Assembly (NCBI GenBank): GCA_937903005.1
Contig: CALFNR010000048.1
Coordinates: 1-53,909, forward strand
Reading direction: 5' to 3'
Source: Clostridium_AI sp002297865
GTDB taxonomy: Bacteria > Bacillota > Clostridia > Lachnospirales > Lachnospiraceae
DNA: 53,909 nucleotides
Part shown: positions 52,701-53,909 of the stretch, piece after piece
Layout of the letters: each line of letters begins with the position of its first letter
How positions within the stretch are numbered: the stretch's first letter is position 1
Position numbers and translations under genes: made by a program
Notes under the pieces: model-generated
What the model was told of the DNA's origin: nothing
Seen by the model: only the letters and a program-made list of their open reading frames with translations
The model's database searches: none

Positions 52701-53909
52701 ATTCCTTCCGGGTCCATCTGACAAGTCAGGAATACCTGTTTCTGTGCCGACGACATTAGGTAATATTCTCTGATTCCTGCATCTGGAATTGCCTGCTCTG
52801 CTTCCTTTTTTCTCTGGCTAAGTCGTTCGGCAAGTTCTGAAACCGTGCGGCATTTAAACATTTCCTTTAACGTAACCTTTTGTCCCATCACCTGTTCCAT
52901 ACGATTTACAAGACGGGTTGCACGCAAGGAATGTCCACCAAGTTCAAAGAAATCATCCTGAATACCTACATGCTCTACATTCAAAATCTCTTCAAACAGT
53001 TCACATAGCATCTCTTCCTGTCTGGTTCTTGGTGCCTGATATGCTTGTGATCCTTTACCTTCGATTTTAGGTAATGCCCTGCGGTCAAGTTTTCCATTAT
53101 TCGTCAGTGGAATCTTCTCAATCTGCATCATGTAGGATGGCACCATATAATTAGGAAGCACTTCTTTTAATTCCTGTCTTAATGTCTGCATATCAATGGT
53201 TTCTTCTGAAACAAGATAAGCACAAACTGCCTTGTCACCGCTCTCATCGGTCTGTACGATTACAGCACAGTCTTTCACAATGTCCTTAAGACGGATTGCA
53301 CTTTCAATTTCACCTAATTCAATACGGAATCCTCGAATTTTAACCTGCTCATCCATTCTTCCAAGGTAATCAACCGTTCCATCTGGCAACCATCTAGCAA
53401 GGTCTCCACTGTGATAAAGCTTTCCTTCTCCATATGGATTATCTGTGAACTTCTTGGCTGTCAGTTCTGGCTGGTTCAGATATCCTCTTGCCACACCGTC
53501 TCCGCCAATGCAAAGTTCTCCAGGTACTCCGATACCACATAAGCAGTTTCTGTTCATAATATAAACCTGAGTATTGGCAATTGGTTTACCGATTGGGATA
53601 CTAGCGAAGTTCTCTGGGATCTCATAAGTCGTTGTAAATGTTGTTCCTTCCGTTGGTCCATATCCATTGATCAAGTGTACTTTCTGGCCACTTTCTTTTA
53701 ACATACGGACATGGTCATCAGATAACTTCTCACCACCAATCAACAAATCATCTAACTCAGAAAATACCTCCAGATCCATCTGAATCATCTGATTGTAGAG
53801 ACTGGATGTCATCCACATAGTATTGACATCATTTTTCTTGATGACATCTTTTAACTTAGATGCATCTGTAATAACATCCTCATCTGCTAATACAATTGTT
53901 CCACCATTA
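40760..53909 (-). CDS. Non-ribosomal peptide synthetase, partial: (A)-T-C-A-T-E-C-A-T-C-A-T-E
   Basis: The 5' end is outside the window; 4382 residues are visible, numbered here from 53908. A0 (C-terminal part, readable code positions W-L-G-G-T-F, Val-like); T0 (GGHSL, Ser327). C1 (HHIVGDG, LCL); A1 (code DALWLGGTFK); T1 (GGDSI, Ser1346); E1 (HHLVVDG, EGHGRE, DRTVGWFT, all good). C2 (HHIILDGW, DCL); A2 (code DVSNIAAIYK); T2 (GGHSL, Ser2865). C3 (HHIIGDG, LCL); A3 (code DGWYVASVCK); T3 (GGDSI, Ser3891); E3 (HHLIVDA, EGHGRE, DRTVGWFT). All T domains keep the phosphopantetheine serine. The tail DLDIINLLFQ resembles a communication-mediating donor helix. The frame continues open upstream of the first visible ATG (53818), so that ATG is internal. 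Stop is TAG. Confidence 0.95.
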   Translation of the reverse strand, partial: NGGTIVLADEDVITDASKLKDVIKKNDVNTMWMTSSLYNQMIQMDLEVFSELDDLLIGGEKLSDDHVRMLKESGQKVHLINGYGPTEGTTFTTTYEIPENFASIPIGKPIANTQVYIMNRNCLCGIGVPGELCIGGDGVARGYLNQPELTAKKFTDNPYGEGKLYHSGDLARWLPDGTVDYLGRMDEQVKIRGFRIELGEIESAIRLKDIVKDCAVIVQTDESGDKAVCAYLVSEETIDMQTLRQELKEVLPNYMVPSYMMQIEKIPLTNNGKLDRRALPKIEGKGSQAYQAPRTRQEEMLCELFEEILNVEHVGIQDDFFELGGHSLRATRLVNRMEQVMGQKVTLKEMFKCRTVSELAERLSQRKKEAEQAIPDAGIREYYLMSSAQKQVFLTCQMDPEGILYNMPQAIQMEGAVNVSALEHALQTMVERHEILRTVFSLHNGEAVQKVLAERKAQFVYTEGQENRSDEELMEAFVKPFDLQNDCLVRMELIKRKTGYMLLFDMHHIVGDGMSMGIFLKEFIDIYNGKTYDTMPRQYRDYSQWMSMRNFDAQAAYWKNQFQGEIPILEMPLDYPRTSEQGHDGNVVSIKVNKKFVSSLEKLAKETGTTEYMIFMAGLMVMLGRYSRQEDVVVGCPISGRTHRDTEKMLGMFVNTLAIRGMPEHDKPFATFLGEVKTTCLNGYEHQDYPLEELLNEINVVRDLARNPLFDVVLVLQNNEETVYNFHDVKAKASGIKRRIAKFDLTFHIEAEGDGYCIALEYASALYEEKSARKLLDHYVLVLEQVMENPEQQIEQIGICSIEEQNVILEKFNQPSTMDLDGPDMTAYFEEQVKKNGSHVAVACGEETLTYEQLNARANAVAERLRALGIRNDVPVAIMAERNLNTVVGLLGIIKAGGAYVPIDSNYPEARIQYILQDSQCKALILTGEMEPQTECVKLRVDGAVKQENPENKSRRSDLAYIIYTSGTTGQPKGSTIEQKSIIRLVKNTNFLTMDESRVVLQTGSMAFDASTLEIWGPLLNGGTLVVGEKEVILDVQQLKAAIEKYQVDTMWMTSTLFNQMITDDQHLFDNLRDLLIGGEKLSPDHVHMLKNHESRVRLHNGYGPTENTTFTTTYEIPADFDDIPIGKPISETQVYIMNGDKLCGIGVPGELCIAGAGLARGYLNLPELTAQKFTKNPFGEGMLYHSGDLARWNSDGTVRYLGRLDEQVKIRGFRIELGEIESSIRQLEDIKDCAVTIREEQGSKAVSAYYVADKKVEGQAIREALSEFLPEYMIPSYLMQIDRIPITNNGKLDKRKLPWIEAMSENSYAAPKNQEEETVCHLYEEILGIDRVGVEDGFFSLGGDSIKAIRIISMLRQAGYEISLKQVMEGRTPKNIAKVLTRKEETHYEQGEITGEVVPVPVLKSFVEWNLQKKEHFNQSMLIFVGGASEVQVREALKALVGHHDMLRAVYQNGKLVIRSMEEAKSSEQLYKMEVCDYGIQTQEEMYRICEEQQASMDLLHGPMVHAVYFQNEKNFGGACTDKKAKQKENFVLLIVHHLVVDGVSFSILAQDLKTACNQLEDGKEIVLPKKTASYQQWASVLSGVCKENAKKDKPYWIQMIKQLESVQYDQINKCETMETGNQTICFSLEEELTAKLLKSANRPYGTKPEELLISGFIKAVCQTFHSKKTGIWMEGHGREELQEGLETDRTVGWFTTLYPLVFETGENLEDCIISTKDTMRKVPSCGRSFGLLNESRIAEQLVLSFNYHGKVTDEYNPHHLPAGQMIARENKLPWDISMNGAVQNGKLVYTVIYNQMLLSKNQINEFIEQYKKVLQEISRHCCTAAQVTKTVSDFTANDLKREELVQIEKALGTANVTDIYGLTSMQEGMLLSCQVQEDTQNYVIQAVYELQGQVDANYLKEAFSLMIEKHPVLTTAIFYNNMPRPLQVTSTGRPLEFTEADYTAYSLDKAMQMAEELRQKDLERGFDFEQDMLIRMHFIRLAEGKSQMLLSFHHIILDGWCMSLILGDLFSYYEKRNRGESYDKLVEEARAASQAMTPYSRYVQYLEQAKTSEAYEYWDRQLEAYENESSIPADEPAEASKEQMKRYSIVIKPEITEGMKHLMSEQEVTASTFCETAWGILLQRYNKTDDIIFDKVTSGRNVPVKDVQEIAGLFVNTVPSRIMSSDEVTIQELLAQVKEADNDSEQYATVSLADIKKRAGIENGQVGSLYAFENYYVKENVTGQSEYALKAQPVYAREQTEYPLTLSMNMSGNQLHAELLYNPNEYADTQIERILVHFEQILMQMAENLQQKVSALTLVTEEEKKRILTQFNETDRGYKEYENSFSSLLEKQAERIPHKIALISPERQVTYEEFNKQVTDLAAVLQERGVKPGDYVAVITERSIEMMIAIYGAVRAGAAYVPIDPRYPEERIEYILKDCRPAMVLVYHGDCKQGYQVLDLADKESMKATNVFQPVAYDADRILYAIYTSGTTGEPKGVMNYQRGLLNIMYSLQSRYTLGENDTILQKTSYCFDVSASEIFWFTVAGAALVLPEPGAEKDPERISELIEQYSITVVNFVPSMLQLFISTAQDNPKLAKKLAGLRYVIAAGEALGADSVTQFYKLMTGINDEFLIVNAYGPTEASIYATYYDCIRGTKKVTIGKPVDNGKVYIQNQDALAGIGVPGELCIGGAGVAKGYVNLPDMSKEKFVNNPYGTGRLYRTGDLARWLPDGNIVYMGRMDEQVKIRGFRIELKEIESVLRGQKDVKDCAVIAHTDETGDKSIHAYVVSSKQLDLAKVREQLKEKLPEYMLPSYMMQIDEIPLTGNGKLNRKALPKDKGRMKTGEHYQVPQGKQETVISQIFEEILGIDKVGRDDDFFLLGGHSLRANRLANRIEQELGVKVGLKDIFKERTPKELAKIVEELTETIASEEQEDLQHIPTAKVKEFYPMSSVQKQVYLASQLDKEGILYNMPQVIRLEGNVVKERLEEAFTQLVRNHEILRTQFLMQEGALVQKVLEDRTAPFTFVEDKEDREEIELIHQFVQPFDLENDPLIRMELVKQTESYLLLLDIHHIIGDGMSVGNFIREFIALYNGETVTPPERQYKDYSEWIATKDMEGQKQYWLSHLEGELPVLEMPLDYPRQSEQSHEGQTVHMTVDEELAQDIRAFTAKEDCTEFMFYLATLQVLLGQYSRQEDIIVGSPFSGRTHEDTESMLGMFVNTLPLRGKPEKKKTFSKFLGEIKEVCLQAYDNQEFTLEEIVEEVVTDRDLSRNPLFDVMLVVQNNEAVQANFNDLKVIRAESEIRVSKFDLTFYVYYNTGEIALGLEYNSDLYKKDSAELFLEHFITVLRQVALNPECCIGDIRSASPKEEQLICTEFNQPVNPLSYKTLNTLLKELVQRPEMADRIALISQEHTVTYHQFYERANQIADKLRKLGIQRGDRVALVAERSTELVCAIFGIFLSGGVYVPVGNDAPEERRNQILEDSDVKAVVSCYAAVETALPKLTLEELKPELVDEVVNVNCPEDLAYIIYTSGSSGKPKGVMISHKAAESLVDYLRYDLDIEASDKIMMFANYVFDGSIWEMFMAVYNGVPLVIPTDDMVHDPELMKDFVEKMGVTISYFPPAYYLQSQIVLSKFVVTAGSSSSHDVVQKAIQNSDYINSYGPTETTVCATNWFIRKGDSVPDTIAIGKPIRNKQVYIMEENQLCGIKVPGEICIAGEGLADGYVNRDELTAKAFVQNPLSEGKMYRTGDMGRWLPDGNIEYLGRIDEQVKIRGYRIELNEIKNVILQIDGVTVCEVLYKENQYHEKSLYGFYVSNQTIGVNTVKECLRKQLPEYMIPSYLMQVNEIPVNSSGKTDKKALLAYTDEALSRREILLPENEKERAVCDAFTKILDIAEIGTDESFFEMGGDSIKAIRIISLLREAGYEVSLKEIMRGRTPRTIANSLTKVKGFEYNQGEVTGQVPATPMLKEYERWKLANPEHFNQSIVIDAGNCTEQQARQALEAIVHQHDMLHAVYKNGSLQVLSTKENAGFELGCIVLDGSQDVTVKTRQIADEVQTSMDLEQGPLVKAVLYEGLETNYLFLCIHHLIVDAVSFRIIIEDLNEALAALREGRKIVLPKKTASFIEWSQYLNRYGEQQAGTSVESYWTKVKEQVSDYGIVYDMEESKVHAEHSMKELYFTIDEEVTTLLTHEALKAFHTEVEDMLLSALGLAAGALTGQEKLAVCMEGHGRETLEEKINIDRTVGWFTASYYAILDCCQDIPNSITVNKDILHSIPDGGLGCGFFGENAAADVYFNYFGEFKEAKELPIATGENIGSSNRLPGNISFNGSIVNGELHFTIAYDSGLYKESTIQKLQKLFIDSVSDIVRYCAEQKESKKTLTDMRAKEITSNDLDIINLLFQ

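Noticed and set aside
53818..53820. ATG as the true start of the first NRPS gene
   Set aside because: It lies inside an adenylation domain; the frame stays open with recognisable A-domain sequence (NGGTIVLADEDV) up to the window edge.
1..53909. CRISPR arrays, tRNA or rRNA genes, IS elements
   Set aside because: Scanned for regular repeats, cloverleaf features and transposase motifs on both strands; none seen.

Overview
The window looks like the chromosome of an anaerobic, low-GC Gram-positive bacterium of the Clostridia, probably Lachnospiraceae. The reasons are the gene order (S10-spc-alpha ribosomal block with adk-map-KOW gene-infA between secY and rpmJ, then the ECF transporter ATPases), strong AGGAGG ribosome binding sites, an enlarged ribosomal protein L17, and very large NRPS genes with a C-terminal reductase. 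Every supported gene reads on the minus strand, so transcription runs from high to low coordinates.

Region 1 (53909 down to about 18715) is a non-ribosomal peptide synthetase locus. Three giant genes, the first cut by the window edge, carry nine modules: A-T / C-A-T-E / C-A-T / C-A-T-E in the first; C-A-T / C-A-T-E in the second; C-A-T / C-A-T-E / C-A-T-R in the third. The condensation domains match this layout: DCL type after every epimerase, LCL type elsewhere. The predicted product therefore alternates strictly L and D, and it leaves through a thioester reductase as an aldehyde or alcohol. The same dimodule (C-A-T-C-A-T-E) occurs three times with nearly the same adenylation pocket residues, flanked by Val-like modules. 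This logic resembles linear gramicidin synthetase, although the pocket codes do not spell gramicidin. A two-gene ABC exporter follows directly and ends in a terminator.

Region 2 (about 18714 to 18400) is a short non-coding junction. It holds the exporter terminator, a large palindrome, a plus-strand terminator and a hairpin-rich element of unknown nature.

Region 3 (18399 to about 1278) is the ribosomal cluster. A near-consensus promoter and a 280-nt structured leader precede rpsJ-rplC-rplD-rplW-rplB-rpsS-rplV-rpsC-rplP-rpmC-rpsQ-rplN-rplX-rplE-rpsN-rpsH-rplF-rplR-rpsE-rpmD-rplO-secY. A strong hairpin then precedes adk-map-KOW gene-infA, followed by a terminator. A second near-consensus promoter drives rpmJ-rpsM-rpsK-rpsD-rpoA-rplQ, followed by another terminator. 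Several spacers here are unusually long and can fold (rpsJ-rplC, rpsH-rplF, rpmJ-rpsM, rpsK-rpsD), which makes them candidate ribosomal-protein autoregulatory leaders.

Region 4 (1202 to 1) holds the two energy-coupling-factor ATPase genes ecfA1 and ecfA2, the latter running off the window. No tRNA, rRNA, CRISPR array or insertion sequence was seen.
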